Assembly: GCF_023053635.1 (NCBI RefSeq) | Contig: NC_086184.1 | Span: 14,058,379 to 14,122,378 of the forward strand | Direction: 5' to 3' | Length of the DNA stretch: 64,000 bases | DNA from: Elgaria multicarinata webbii | Taxonomy: Eukaryota > Chordata > Lepidosauria > Squamata > Anguidae | Part shown: piece after piece, positions 21,726 through 31,869 of the stretch | Layout of the letters: each line of letters starts with the position of its first letter | How positions within the stretch are numbered: the stretch's first letter is position 1 | Position numbers and translations under genes: made by a program | Notes under the pieces: generated by a model | Seen by the model: the letters and a program-made list of their open reading frames with translations, nothing else | Told to the model about the DNA's origin: nothing | Databases searched by the model: none

Positions 21726-22292
21726 TTTGTGTATTGTGGTGTTTTACCACTAGGGCGTGCACCGCTTCAGCTCCAAGCCAAAGACAGTCAATTTGGACCA
21801 AAGCGGGTCAGCTTCAGGCCGTTTTGTACCGAATCAGGTCTGAAGCTGTCCCTGCTTGAGCCCCACCACCACCACGCAACCCTCCCCCCCGCTCCTTACC
21901 TGGCCCCATTGTGAGCCTCCACAGCTGTATGAGCCTCTTCAAGGGAGTCGCCATTTTAAAAATGAGCTGTGGGCACTCATGGCAGGGCCAGGTAAAGAGC
22001 AGGGGGCTCATGCAGCCTGGGGCGGGGTGCACCTGGGGCAGCTGCTTGGCAGACGCCAGGAAAGACAGGCACCAGCCATTCATCCGGCCCATCAGATGTC
22101 CGAATAATTTGGACATCCGAATCTCACCCTGGAGGCTCCAAAGCGGCCTCTGAACCAGGTAGTAGAGTCCATGTTCAGCCCTACTTACAACACCCTGTGC
22201 ATGTTTACTCACAAGTAAGTCCAGTTGGGTGTCATTGCAGCTTTCACCCACATAAATGTGAAAGGGATTGCAACTTTAATGATCCACTAATG
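21726..22292. other. Mixed sequence with part of a MITE
   Basis: Mostly not recognised. The section at about 22180-22270 (CACAAGTAAGTCCAGTTGGG and TCATTGCAGC) resembles family P3. A GC-rich part at 21840-22110 holds no gene I can identify. Confidence 0.3.
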
Positions 22293-22504
22293 TAGGGTGA
22301 CCATATGGAAGTTAAAGCTGCAGGTGCCCTGCCCTCTTTTAAATCTGGTCACTCTGGTATAGCTCCTGCAGCTTGAACTGTTGTGATGAAGAGGGAATTT
22401 CACCAGGTTCTCCATATATACAAGTGACACCTGCTGAAATTCCCTTTTCTAGGCAACTGTTAAAGATACAGGAGCCCGGTCCTCCTTTTCATAGGGTCAC
22501 CCTA
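22293..22504. repeat. Palindromic MITE, family P8, with target duplication
   Basis: The ends TAGGGTGACCATATGG and ATAGGGTCACCCTA are inverted repeats. The 7-bp sequence ACTAATG flanks both sides (22286-22292 and 22505-22511) and is the likely target-site duplication. Internal arms include AAAGCTGCAGGTGCCCTGCC versus GATACAGGAGCCCGGTCC. A second copy lies at 38971-39558. Confidence 0.88.
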
Positions 22505-22511
22505 ACTAATG

Positions 22512-22632
22512 CTGCCTTTCCCAACCTGGCATTCACCAGATGTGTCAGACTACAACTCCCATAATCCCTAGCCAGCAAGAGGGTTGCAGTCCAACACATC
22601 TGTAGGGTACCTGGCAGGGGAAGGCTGTACTA
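22512..22632. repeat. Palindromic MITE, family P1
   Basis: TTTCCCAACCTGGCATTCAC and CAGACTACAACTCCCATAAT are mirrored by GTTGCAGTCCAACACATCTG and GGTACCTGGCAGGGGAAGG. It abuts the P8 element. Confidence 0.75.
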
Positions 22633-22840
22633 ACACGGAATAATTTGCCTGTTCTACCTCTTTGCTATGATAATAAACATTTCAAATTACAAACAGAAGA
22701 ATAATCAGAAAAGTGGCACAACTCAACAGACCACCCACCCGCTGTCCTGTTTTGTCTTCTTCTGCTGCGGTAACACTGTTGTCTTAAGAAATAACAAATC
22801 CCACCCTGCCTTCTTTAACAGAAAGCCCAACAAACAGTTA

Positions 22841-22935
22841 ACGCTGCCATCCTATGTCCACTTATCTAGGGGTAAGCCCCATTGAACTCAATAGGACTTA
22901 CTTCTGAGTCGACATGTATAGAATTGTGCTGTTTG
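22841..22935. repeat. Palindromic MITE, family P3
   Basis: CATCCTATGTCCACTTATCT, AGTAAGCCCCATTGAACTCA and ATAGGACTTACTTCTGAGTC form the short-armed element common in lizard DNA. A worn partner follows at about 22950-23030. Confidence 0.7.
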
Positions 22936-23073
22936 GTAGATAATAACTAGGTCTACACATTTACCTGGGAGTCCCATTGAAAATAGAGGGCCTTACACCC
23001 AAGTAAACATGATTGGGATTGCAGTGTAAGAGCACAGCAAGGCAACGCTATAAACTCAATGAACCATTGTTTT

Positions 23074-23209
23074 AGGGCGTAATCCTATGCATGTTTAAAG
23101 GGGGGGGAGTCTATAACTGCTAGCATTTCCCAGCCAACCATGCTGGCTGAGGAATACTAGGAGTTGTAGGACTTGTTTCGGTCTAAACCTGCACAGGGTT
23201 GCCCTTCTC
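23074..23209. repeat. Palindromic MITE, family P2
   Basis: GTAATCCTATGCATGTTTAA is mirrored by GTCTAAACCTGCACAGGGTT, with inner arms around TTTCCCAGCCAACCATGCTG and GAGTTGTAGGAC. Confidence 0.75.
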
Positions 23210-23250
23210 CTAAATGTTATCTAAGAGGTTTCCCAGAGCACTTGCCTTAC

Positions 23251-23560
23251 CTAAGAGTTCCTGTGCTTCAGCTGTTCCTCCCGGACGTCAGGCCTTCTTC
23301 AGGGAGATTGTTGCTTTGGCACATGACTTCGTAGAAAACCTCGCTTTCAGTTTTGCAAAGGGCTGCAGCTGATCATAGTTCATTCTTCATCCAGGCAGTC
23401 CTACGCTTGCCTATCTGCACCTCCTTCCAGCGCAAACCTGCCAGTTATTCCTTCACGGCCTTCCATAGGCTTTCCGTTATCTCCCTGAACTAACATCGGG
23501 ATCTCTCTCCTCTGTGTGTGACCTTCGTCCCTTTAGCTCAGCTGTTCTCTTGTTTGCGCC
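23251..23560 (-). other. Possible 5' non-coding exon of C19orf12 copy A
   Basis: On the minus strand a good donor (CTCTTAG-GTAAGG, intron from 23250) follows non-repetitive sequence with scattered CpGs, 3.3 kb upstream of the first coding exon of copy A. In human the first C19orf12 exon is largely untranslated, so a separate leader exon is expected. The start of transcription is a guess. No clear CpG island. Confidence 0.3.
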
Positions 23561-23889
23561 TCTGCAAATTGCCATGGTACACAGATGGCACCATATCAGT
23601 CTTTCATAATGAAGGGACATAAACATTGCCTATGAAAATATAAGACCGATGGGAGGTGTGTGTATGCTTTGGTTCGAAGACTGGTGCTAATCTCTTTCAA
23701 GGGACTTGTTTGATTGGAGGCTGCTGCTAAAGATAATTTCGATGGCTTTATCTTTTCTGCTGCTATATTGATTTAGGCTATTGTGGTGTCTGCTCTACAG
23801 CAATCCTACGCAAGATTATTAAGAAGTCCCACTGTGGCCAATGAGGTTTACGCCCTAGTATAGGGGGGTGACACCTTAAACCTGTCAAC

Positions 23890-24098
23890 CAAATCTGGCC
23901 CAGTGTAGTGTAGTGGTTAGAGTGTCGGACTGGGGGAGATCCAGGTTCTAGTCCCCACTCAGCCATGGAAGCTCACTGGGTGACTCTCAGCCCAGCCTAC
24001 CTCATAGGGTGGTGGTGGTTGTGAGGATAAAATGGAGAGGAAGATTATGGGTTCCTTGGAGGAAAAGAGGTGGGATATAAATGCAAAAAATAAATAAT
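23890..24098 (+). mobile_element. tRNA-derived squamate SINE
   Basis: Same family as 7383-7622. The B-box region reads GGTTCTAGTCC, followed by CTCAGCCATGGAAGCTCACT and GTGAGGATAAAATGGAGAGG, with a short AAATAA tail. It has internal deletions relative to the first copy. Confidence 0.85.
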
Positions 24099-24347
24099 GG
24101 TAGGAAGAAGTTTAAGTTAAATATATATTGGTATTTTGTGTGTGTTTTGGCCATAGCCTTTTTGCTCTCAGCCTGAGCCACAACTGGAATGCAGCCCACA
24201 AGAGCTTCTCCAAAATTCAAACAAGTTCAACGCCCCTGCTCTGATCAGTGCATTCAGGAGTGCAGACTCAATAATGGAACTGCTGATTGGATTGCCTAAT
24301 GTGGACATAGTGTTGATGTTATTGGTACGGGAGTTACATGTCTCATA

Positions 24348-24582
24348 GGCCCTGTTCAGAAGACACCTTAAACCACAGCTTTAACCATGGTGATTAAGCC
24401 AGAAAGCTGGGCTGTGTTCAGAAGACACCTTAAACCACAGCTTTATCCATGGTGACTAAGGCAAAAAACTTTATTCACTGTGGTTAAAGCCATGGTTTAA
24501 GGTGTGTTCTGAACACGGCCTGGTTTTCTGGCTTAACCACCATGGTTAAAGCTGTGATTTAAGGTGTCTTCTGAACAGGGCC
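24348..24582. repeat. Palindromic MITE, family P4, with a nested copy
   Basis: The outer ends GGCCCTGTTCAGAAGACACC and TGTCTTCTGAACAGGGCC are flanked by a 3-bp ATA on each side (24345-24347, 24583-24585). The centre holds a second element of the same family (24409-24520). The arms carry TTAAACCACAGCTTTAACCA mirrored as CATGGTTAAAGCTGTGATTT. Confidence 0.88.
24409..24520. repeat. Inner P4 MITE inserted in a P4 MITE
   Basis: GGCTGTGTTCAGAAGACACC to TGTTCTGAACACGGCC is a complete short palindromic copy, close to the solitary copy at 31870-31982. It splits the outer element at its loop. Confidence 0.85.
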
Positions 24583-24589
24583 ATACTCT

Positions 24590-25367
24590 TAAATAGCTCA
24601 CGTACTGTAGGAAACTAGGAGGTTTTATCAACCCGATAGCAAAATCTCTCTCGAATGTTCAGAACCAGTTCAATGAAAGCTTAGTCCACAGTCATTTCTG
24701 TAGTTTATGTAGAACCAAGAGGCCAGCCATTGGTGGCACCTGGGAAGAAACTTATTTGACCAGATTAAAGGATTTCGTAGCAAATAATAAGAGTCTACTC
24801 ATATAATGAGGTGGTAAATCAATGTCAATCGGGCTTTTGCTATATCAATACCTCCAAGAAACGTTACAGAACAGGTTAGGAGGGGGATTGTGAAAGGGAA
24901 TGAAGTATGAATTACGCTTATCTAGACCAAACAAAGGTGTATCAGATCCCCACGCTGGGTTGAATTGCCGCATCAGTTCTACTGTCTTCTGTCGTGCATT
25001 CTAAAAAAGCAGAGGAGCTCTGAGAGGAGAAGAGTTGGCAGTTCCACACAGGGATACGGTGGTTCCCATTTGCCACTGCTGCCTTTGACTTCATTTGTGC
25101 TCTGCGTGGCACAGGGGTGGGGAATATCCCCGGCTCCTCTGAGTGTTTGGGATGGTTCCACAGCATGACAAGAGACATGGGAAGAGTGTTGAGTAAAGGA
25201 GAGCCACCAGAGAGGCTGGGTGCTTGTTGGTTGAGTGATGGGAGAATCAGTATTGGTGCTTCGATGTTCTTCCGTTTCACATCACCCCAGCCAAACTACC
25301 TACTCTCTGATTATTAGCTCACACAAGGTTTATATTCTCGAGTGCTACAGCTGGGGAATGTAATCAT
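24590..25367. other. Unique sequence, nothing recognised
   Basis: Reading frames up to 112 codons on either strand contain no recognisable domain. Confidence 0.3.
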
Positions 25368-25650
25368 GCTTATAATTAATTTATATCCCGCATTCTATCC
25401 AAAAACATTAGTCAAGGTGGTGAACAACAAAATCCAAAATCTTAATTAAAACACAATGTAAAAACAAATACATTAAAAACACAATAAAAGGAATAAACAG
25501 CATCAAGCAATTGAGCACGCCTTCAGCAATAAGCCAGCTTATATGCCAAAGGTCTGCTTGAACAAAAAACGTCTTCGTCTGCCGATGGAAGGATAACAAA
25601 GGCAGGGCCTATCTAGCCTCCCTCGGCAGAGAGTTCCAGAGCTACGAGAA
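25368..25650 (-). mobile_element. LINE 3'-end fragment
   Basis: TTTATATCCCGCATTCTATC followed by an A-rich stretch (AAAACACAATAAAAGGAATA), then CTTCAGCAATAAGCC and TCCCTCGGCAGAGAGTTCCA, like the tails of the other truncated minus-strand LINEs. Confidence 0.6.
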
Positions 25651-25667
25651 GGCTCTGTCTTGCGCAG

Positions 25668-25965
25668 GGGCGCTGTTAGACCTAGGCCCATGCGGCCCAA
25701 GCCCCGGATCTATTCCGCAGAGCCCTGAGTGCCCATTAGTGCCAATACAAGGTTTCTTCCTCTGCTTAGTTGCAGAGGAGGGAGGGAAGGTTCAACCCTC
25801 CCCTTCCTAAATGCTGCAATGCGAATTGGCTGGCTTAGCCGCCTGTGAAAGTTAAATCATTCCTAGTCGTTATTTCTAAATTTTCATAAACAACACAGGC
25901 AGATTTTATGCAGAATTGTGTCATGCGGGCCCCAAATCTTTTCAGTGCCTAGCAACACCCCTGCT
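25668..25965. mobile_element. Non-autonomous DNA element with terminal inverted repeats
   Basis: The left end GCAGGGGCGCTGTTAGACC and the right end CTAGCAACACCCCTGC are imperfect inverted repeats. The hexamer TCTTGC borders both ends and is a likely part of the target duplication. A related copy lies at 790-1256. Confidence 0.7.
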
Positions 25966-25969
25966 CTTG

Positions 25970-26780
25970 CATCCCCACCCAACAAGCCTCTGACAGCACG
26001 ACCAAGAGAAGGGCCTGCTTGGGAAGGTTTTAAAACCCAGGCAGGCTCATATGGAAGAACATGATCTTTCATGAGCCTGCCTGGGGTTGAAGATCTTTGG
26101 GGGAGGCCTTTCTCTTGGTACTGCTGCAATTCAGACAATACTCACAGAATCAATGCAAGGAGCTGTATTTGATCCATCTCTCTCTCCCTCCCCCCCCCCC
26201 ACTTCCTGTTTATTCTGCCCATGTGCTCTGGCTCTGATCATGCAGGGAAGAATGAGTCAGGAGTGTTTGGCCAGCAGCAGCAATAAAAATAGAGCAGAGC
26301 GCTTGGTGGTCACAGACAAAGGGGCCTGGGCTTCCCATTGACTTCACAACTGCACAGCTGGTTGGAACTTACATGGGATTGAGGCGACTGCAACCTGCAG
26401 GCTTATCTTGTGCAGGAGGTATTTCTTCGACTGGTTGACAAAAGAGATGCTGTTCAGTCCCTGCCCCTAAACTGCAGGTTAATTTGGAAGAATTAGGAGG
26501 GAAACAAGTGTTCCACACAGTCTTCTCCTTTCTTGGGGATGCTCAGGAGAGACCAACAGAGGAAGTGCAGTGGTCACGGGGTGAGCCGTTCTCTCCCACC
26601 CCCATACTAGTTACTAGCATTAGGTAGCTTGATCTTTATCCCCAGATGTAGCAAACACAGTACCAGGCAGGGCCAGAAAGGGGGCAATTTGGCCACCCAG
26701 CTGCTGAAGGATGTCCTGGCTGGCTGGCTGCCTACCTGCCATTGTTCCAAGGCTCAAATCAGATCAGTCATGGGTAGAAG
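25970..26780. other. Unique sequence, nothing recognised
   Basis: No known exon. An inverted pair (CTGGGTTTTAAAACC-like at 26025 and AAGCCCAGG-like at 26090) is too weak to name. Confidence 0.25.
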
Positions 26781-26797
26781 AATTTACTGATGTACCT

Positions 26798-26799
26798 GG

Positions 26800-26853
<54 letters not shown>

Positions 26854-27483
26854 TAGAATATTTATATACCGCTCCTCCCCATTAAAAAATTTCAGAGTGG
26901 TGTACAAGGTAAAATGAAAATAAAAACAGAATAAAACAGTTGAAACAAAATTTAAAAAGAAGCAAAAATCAGAAATCCAAGGCTGCATGTTAAAGAAAGG
27001 CTTCTTGGAATAAAGATGTTTTCAGGAGGTGCCGAAAGGAGTACAAGGTCGGAGCCTGCCTGACCTCTAGAGGCAGGGAATTCCACAGGAGGGGGGCCAC
27101 CACGCTGAAGGCTCTTCCCCTGGTGGACTCAATTGGAGGATGGATCTATATGGAACCATCAGGAGCAGACTCGGATGACCTCAGTGACCGGGCAGGTTGG
27201 TACGGGAGAAGGCGCTCTCTCAGGTATCCTGGTCCCAAGTTGTTTAGGGCTTTGTACACTAGGACAAGAAGCTTAAACCTGGCCTGGTAGTGAATAGGCA
27301 GCCAGTGAAGTTCCCTCAGCAGAGGAGTTCCATGCTGGAAAGGGGCCGCTCCAGACAACAGCCGAGCTGCAGCATTCTGCACTAGCTCCAGCTTCCAGAG
27401 CAGCTTCAAGGGCAGCCCCACATAGAGCGCGTTGCAGTAATCCAATCTTGAGGTTACCAAGGACATCAGTACCTCTACATCAG
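26798..27483 (-). mobile_element. L2-like LINE, 5'-truncated, with 16-bp target duplication
   Basis: ATTTACTGATGTACCT occurs at 26782-26797 and again at 27484-27499, bracketing the insertion. The tail is a run of ATT/AAT trinucleotides at 26800-26852. The minus strand from 27483 reads through the end of the polyprotein (MSLVTSRLDYCNALYVGLP, LQVQNAAARLL-like, LRELHWLPIHYQARFK, LVYKALNNLGPGYLRERLLP). Confidence 0.93.
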
Positions 27484-27499
27484 GATTTACTGATGTACC

Positions 27500-27962
27500 T
27501 AATGTAGAGGTGTACAAAATTGTGCATGGTGTGTAGAATGTGGATAGGGAGACATTTTTCTCCCTCTCTCATAATACTAGAACCCAGCCCCCATGAAGCT
27601 AAGTGGGCAGGGATTCAGGACAGATCAAAGGATTTCTTCACACAACGCATAGTTAAAATATGGGATTCACTACCAGAAGATGTAGTGATGGCCACCAATT
27701 TGGATGGCTTGAAAAGGGGACTGGACAAATCTATGGAGAAGAGGGCTGTCAATGGTTACTACGCCTCATGGCAATGTGCTACCTCTAGTATCAGAGGTAG
27801 CATGTCTATGTATACCAGTAGCTGGGGAACATGGGTAGGAGGCTGCTTTTGCCCTCATGTCCTGCTTGTGGGCTCCTGTCAACAGATGGTGGGCCACTGT
27901 GTGAACAGAAGGCTGGACTAGACAGACCCTTGGTCTGATCCAGCAGGGCTCTTATGATTGTG
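27500..27962 (+). mobile_element. CR1-like LINE 3' end
   Basis: GTAGAGGTGTACAAAATTGT and ATGGCCACCAATTTGGATGG, ending in ACCCTTGGTCTGATCCAGC and AGGGCTCTTATGATTG. A 5'-truncated worn copy, in the opposite orientation to those at 21228 and 33979. Confidence 0.85.
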
Positions 27963-28009
27963 GTGTTGTCTCTAAAGTGAAGAGCAATTAGCTGTTATGC
28001 AAACATACA

Positions 28010-28152
28010 CTATACATCAGTATATTGTATTTTATATTATGGTTTTATACTGTTGTTTTATACTTTGAATGTTTTTAATTTTTGTGAACTGCCCAGAGAG
28101 CTCCGGCTATTGGGCGGTATAGAAATGTAATAAATAAATAAATAAATAAATA
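28010..28152 (+). mobile_element. L2-like LINE 3' UTR
   Basis: Contains TTGTGAACTGCCCAGAGAGC and CGGCTATTGGGCGGTATAG and ends in an ATAAA-repeat tail, matching 520-592. Confidence 0.85.
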
Positions 28153-28245
28153 TTCCTCAACCCTCCAGATATGCTGGACTACAGCTCCCATAAACCCCAC
28201 CCAGCACAGCCATTGGCGATGCTGGCTGCGAATTGTGGATGTTGA
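28153..28245. repeat. Palindromic MITE, family P1, worn
   Basis: TCCTCAACCCTCCAGATATG, CTGGACTACAGCTCCCATAA, then CATTGGCGATGCTGGCTG. The right arm is degraded. Confidence 0.5.
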
Positions 28246-28385
28246 GCTTCTCCGCAGGTATAACAATCACACTGAAACTCAGGAGTTAATTTATTTGAAT
28301 TCAAGTATTAGGGGAAAGGCTCACGCTAAAGCACACATCTCAACAGTCTTGGCTCTGCACATTAAAGAAGGCAACTTGTGGCTCC

Positions 28386-28387
<2 letters not shown>

Positions 28388-28432
<45 letters not shown>
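28388..28432. repeat. (CA)n microsatellite
   Basis: About 22 AC dinucleotides. Polymorphism is likely. Confidence 0.97.
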
Positions 28433-28433
<1 letters not shown>

Positions 28434-28439
28434 ATGGGT

Positions 28440-29344
28440 AACAAGAAGAAACAAAATTAAATTTTAAAAGGGCAAAAATCACTCATGCAAGCGAATCTAC
28501 AAAGAAAAGGAGAATCTTGAGAAGAAATAAAAGGCTTGAGAAGTATTCTTGGCTAACTAACTCGCTTCAGCCCCTACTTCTGCCACCGTTAGAGGAGAAC
28601 TGAGTGGGAAGAGGCCCAGCCTAGCCCTGCCACTTGCCTCCAAGACATGGGGCAAAAAATGGAGAGGGAGGAACGTGCTCTAGGCCTGGGTACAGAACCC
28701 TTTCGGTCCCAAGGGCCGTATCAACTCCCTGGTGTGATAGCAGAGGCCTCTCACACGAAGACAACTCTCTCTAATGCACAGGCTTTTCTCACACTCAACC
28801 AGATGCACAGATCGTTCCTTTCTTTCTTTCACATTTCTACACCACCTTTCTGCGGGGGAAAACAAGGTAGTCTTGCAGCAATCATGTGAAGGTACTAAAG
28901 CCCCCATTCTGCCCCATCTCCCCCAACATGATCACCAAAAGAAGAAGAAATGATCTTGGAACAATGTTCCCTCCCTATCACCATCACCATTTTTTTTTTT
29001 GGGGGGGGGGGAGGCAGTGGCAAACACTGGGTGGCTTGGGGGATTCCCTGCCCCCTGTGAGCTGCAATTTTTGCACCCCGGCTCCTTGACTGAGTTCCAT
29101 TCCACAGCCTGCACACAGCCACACAGAACAGCAGAAATATGGTAGAAAATCATTACCAGAAGCAGAGGCAGGATAGCCTTAGGTTGTGTAAGGGCTCATT
29201 TGAACAGGAGCCATTGAGCTATGAATAGGAGGGAGCCGCTAAAAGGGTGGAGGGAAGCGTCACAGACTGAAATGTGTTGATGTGGCAATAAAGGGGACGT
29301 CCTCATTCTCCCAACTAAAATGCCTTGTGCAGCTATTCCGTTCT
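28440..29344. other. Intergenic sequence between the C19orf12 copies
   Basis: Nothing coding recognised. A T run followed by a G run (29000-29012) is low complexity. Confidence 0.3.
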
Positions 29345-29714
29345 TCCCTCTTAATTTATTACATTTATATCCCACCTTTTTCCCTCCAAGGGGTGTACAT
29401 AATCCTCCTCTCCATGTTATCCTCACAACATATACTGTTGTTTTTATGTTTCTGATGGTTTTAAAATTTTGTATACTTTTTAATGTTTACTATTTTAAAC
29501 TGTTGTAAACCGCCCAGAAAGCTTCGGCTATGGGGCGGTATATAAATGAAATAAATAAATAAATAAATAAACAACAAGCCTGTGAGGTAGGTTGGGCTGA
29601 GAGTCTGTGACTGGCCCAAAGTCGCCCAGTGGGTTTCCATGGCCGAGCGGGGACTAGAACTCGGATCTCCCGACTCCCAGTCCGACACTTTAGCCACTAC
29701 TCCACACTGGCTGT
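29345..29714 (-). mobile_element. tRNA-derived SINE split by a LINE insertion
   Basis: The reversed SINE runs from the tail (TTAATTTATTACATTTATAT, CCCACCTTTTTCCCTCCAAG) through TGAGGTAGGTTGGGCTGAG to the head at about 29710 (reversed B box near 29660: GGACTAGAACTCGG). It is interrupted at 29431-29570 by a plus-strand LINE 3' end. Lies just downstream of C19orf12 copy B. Confidence 0.88.
29431..29570 (+). mobile_element. LINE 3' end nested in a SINE
   Basis: TATACTGTTGTTTTTATGTT through GTAAACCGCCCAGAAAGC and GGGCGGTATATAAATGAAAT to the ATAAA tail. ACAACA at 29425-29430 and 29571-29576 is the apparent target duplication. Confidence 0.88.
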
Positions 29715-29885
29715 CACAGGGGTGTGGAAGTGAAATTATACATGGCCACATTCTTGTAACTGCTGTAAAATCAATTACCCAGATAAAGTATTCTTCACTG
29801 GAACACGTTACCAAAAAAAAAGGGGGGGTGATGGTGGAAAAAGAAGTCCACTCAAACACGCGCACACACACCCCAAATCCACACT

Positions 29886-30151
29886 CTAGGTTCCATACTG
29901 GATTTCAGCTTTGAGCTCATTGGCGAGGTAGTTCGTCAACATGCCTAGCAACCTCTCTTGAATGGCTGCATTTCCCATGACCAGGGCTATGAGCTGCGCC
30001 GTGTCGGTCCAGTCCAAGTTGCGAATGATGGCGTAGGCGTTGTCATAGAGCCGTTGCTGCTCTACGGGAGGCAACTCCAGAAGAATCTGCGGGATGGGTT
30101 TGAACTGTCCGGTGGTCATCCAGGCACCAAGCAAGCCGCCAACAGCGCCCC
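29886..30151 (-). CDS. C19orf12: C19orf12 copy B, last coding exon
   Basis: Encodes residues 54-141, ending at the TAG at 29886-29888. The acceptor is TTGCTTTTTCGAG, with AG at 30153-30152, and the same phase-1 split glycine as in copy A. Landmarks are [53 protein letters not shown] and [13 protein letters not shown]. These follow the human protein as I recall it (GAWMTSGQFKP, LPPAEQQRLF, TALVMG, ELRAEIQY) more closely than copy A does, so this is the likely ortholog. The glycine zipper and soluble C-terminal helical part are both intact. Total length equals the 141-residue human isoform. Confidence 0.95.
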
Positions 30152-30490
30152 CTCGAAAAAGCAACAGGGAGATGCATTTTTCGCCCCCCCAGCACGTGCA
30201 CAAAAGTCGCCCAAGAGAACCTGGTAATCATTTACAGATGCAGGGGCACCACTCTGCACCCCTTCTGACGTGGATAGAGAACAGAGGACTTGGGGGGATT
30301 TCAGGCCCACAGAGTAAACCTGGCCCATCAGGGTGGTAATCCAGAAGGCAAGCCCTCTGCCCCCAAGCCAGCCCACCCCTTGACCTGGCTTCTGTGCAGC
30401 ATTTTCTGTGCAGGAAGCCAGACGATCAGGCTGGGACTGCAGGCATTTGGCCTGCAGGGCTGAGATCAATCACCCCTGCTATAAAAAGCC

Positions 30491-30707
30491 AGTGGAGGCT
30501 GGTGGCTCTGATTTCAGTGCAGCTGTGAATCCATTCTGGGTTTCATTCAGAACCAGCCAGAACTCTAAAGGAGCTGTCCAAGGTGCTGCACCTCAGCCCC
30601 AGAATGCGTTCAGCACTTTCGAGAGCTCCTTTAGAGTTCTGCCTGGTCCTGACGGAAACCCAGAATGGATTCACAGCCCTACCAAAATCGGAGCCACCAG
30701 CTTCACA
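30491..30707. repeat. Palindromic MITE, family P7, in the copy B intron
   Basis: AGTGGAGGCTGGTGGCTCTG on the left is mirrored by AAATCGGAGCCACCAGCTTC on the right, with inner arms GAACTCTAAAGGAGCTGTCC and GAGCTCCTTTAGAGTTC. It ends only 13 bp from the donor of the first coding exon of copy B. Confidence 0.9.
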
Positions 30708-30720
30708 AACACTCACTTAC

Positions 30721-30896
30721 CTACGGCTATGCCAGGTGGGCCGCCCATCAAGCCTCCAACAAAAGCAGTTGCACCTGCCACAAGCGCCCCTCGCCCAGAA
30801 TGCTTGAAGGCAGCCTTCATCTTCCGCTCTTCGGACACATGACACAGGAGCTGCATCACGTCATTCACGCTGACGGGCATCTCGCCTGGCGCACCC
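30721..30896 (-). CDS. C19orf12: C19orf12 copy B, first coding exon
   Basis: Bounded by the acceptor AACTCTTTCAG (ending at 30897) and the donor CCGTAG-GTAAGTG (intron from 30720). Translation starts at the ATG at 30880-30878. It encodes [20 protein letters not shown] and [20 protein letters not shown], then [14 protein letters not shown]. The GxxxG-rich stretch from about residue 42 is the first half of the membrane hairpin on which human disease variants cluster. The intron to the last exon is 569 bp, shorter than in copy A, and holds a P7 MITE. The coding total is 426 bases. Confidence 0.95.
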
Positions 30897-31869
30897 CTGA
30901 AAGAGTTTCAAAAGAAGCAATCCCTGAACACAGGGGCGATGAACCTCTTTCAGCCTGTGGGGAGAATCCAGTTTTGGAGAAACTCTCGGGCTGGTCTCCT
31001 GTCTGGTTAGATCATTACCTGGGATGAATCAGAGGGTACACCTTTGAGAACCAATCTACCCGAGTAAATGTAGAGAACCCCAGAGGCCTGGATTCGGACC
31101 GTAGGAGAGCCAAACTTGGGCCTGAGATTCTGAAGCCATTTATTCAACTGAGCCCTAAGACAAGGAACATGTGGTCCTCCACATGGTGTTGCGATTCCAT
31201 CACCTTTCACCATCCACTACGCTAGCTAGAGCTGATGAAAGCTGCAGTCCAACCACCTCCAGAGTGACACGTGTTTCCTACCTCTGCCTTCAGGTACCAC
31301 CTACACAGCTGCCCCTTCAGATGCAAAGCCTCAAAATGCAACATGGAGCAATTCCGCTTATACATTCCATCTCTTTTCTCCGAATCCCAGGGCAGCATAC
31401 GTCGGCTGCCCAAGCAGTCTTCCGTCCAGATGCTCAGACAGCCCTGACCCGCCCAGCTTCCGCAAAACTGCTGCATCACGTGCCTTCAGCTCATGCCTTA
31501 ATCAGTACAGGAGACATGTAAAAGCCAAACTGTCCGGGCCGTGTATCATAGGACACTTTCCATTTCTTATACACCGACACATAAACGCAACTGCTGGTTG
31601 TCATTGCAATGCTTTTCCAAACAGCTTTTCAGACAGATTCACCCGTAAACAATGTACTATTTTGCTTTTGTAGCCTGGGCCAGTGTTTTTCTAAAAAGTA
31701 AATGTCTGCTCAAGCATGCTTAAAATCAGTTTCTCCCATTCTCACACAGGGGGGAAACAGTTGTGGTTACTCAGTGGCAAGGGAAAGGCACTCTTCACAT
31801 ATGCACAAAAACATATTTAGGGATTACGGCTCCCTGTTCTCTAGCCATTGATTCCTTGGATCGAAGACA
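30897..31869. other. First intron of copy B, unique part
   Basis: No repeat family recognised. It lies between the first coding exon and the CpG island promoter region. Confidence 0.35.
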
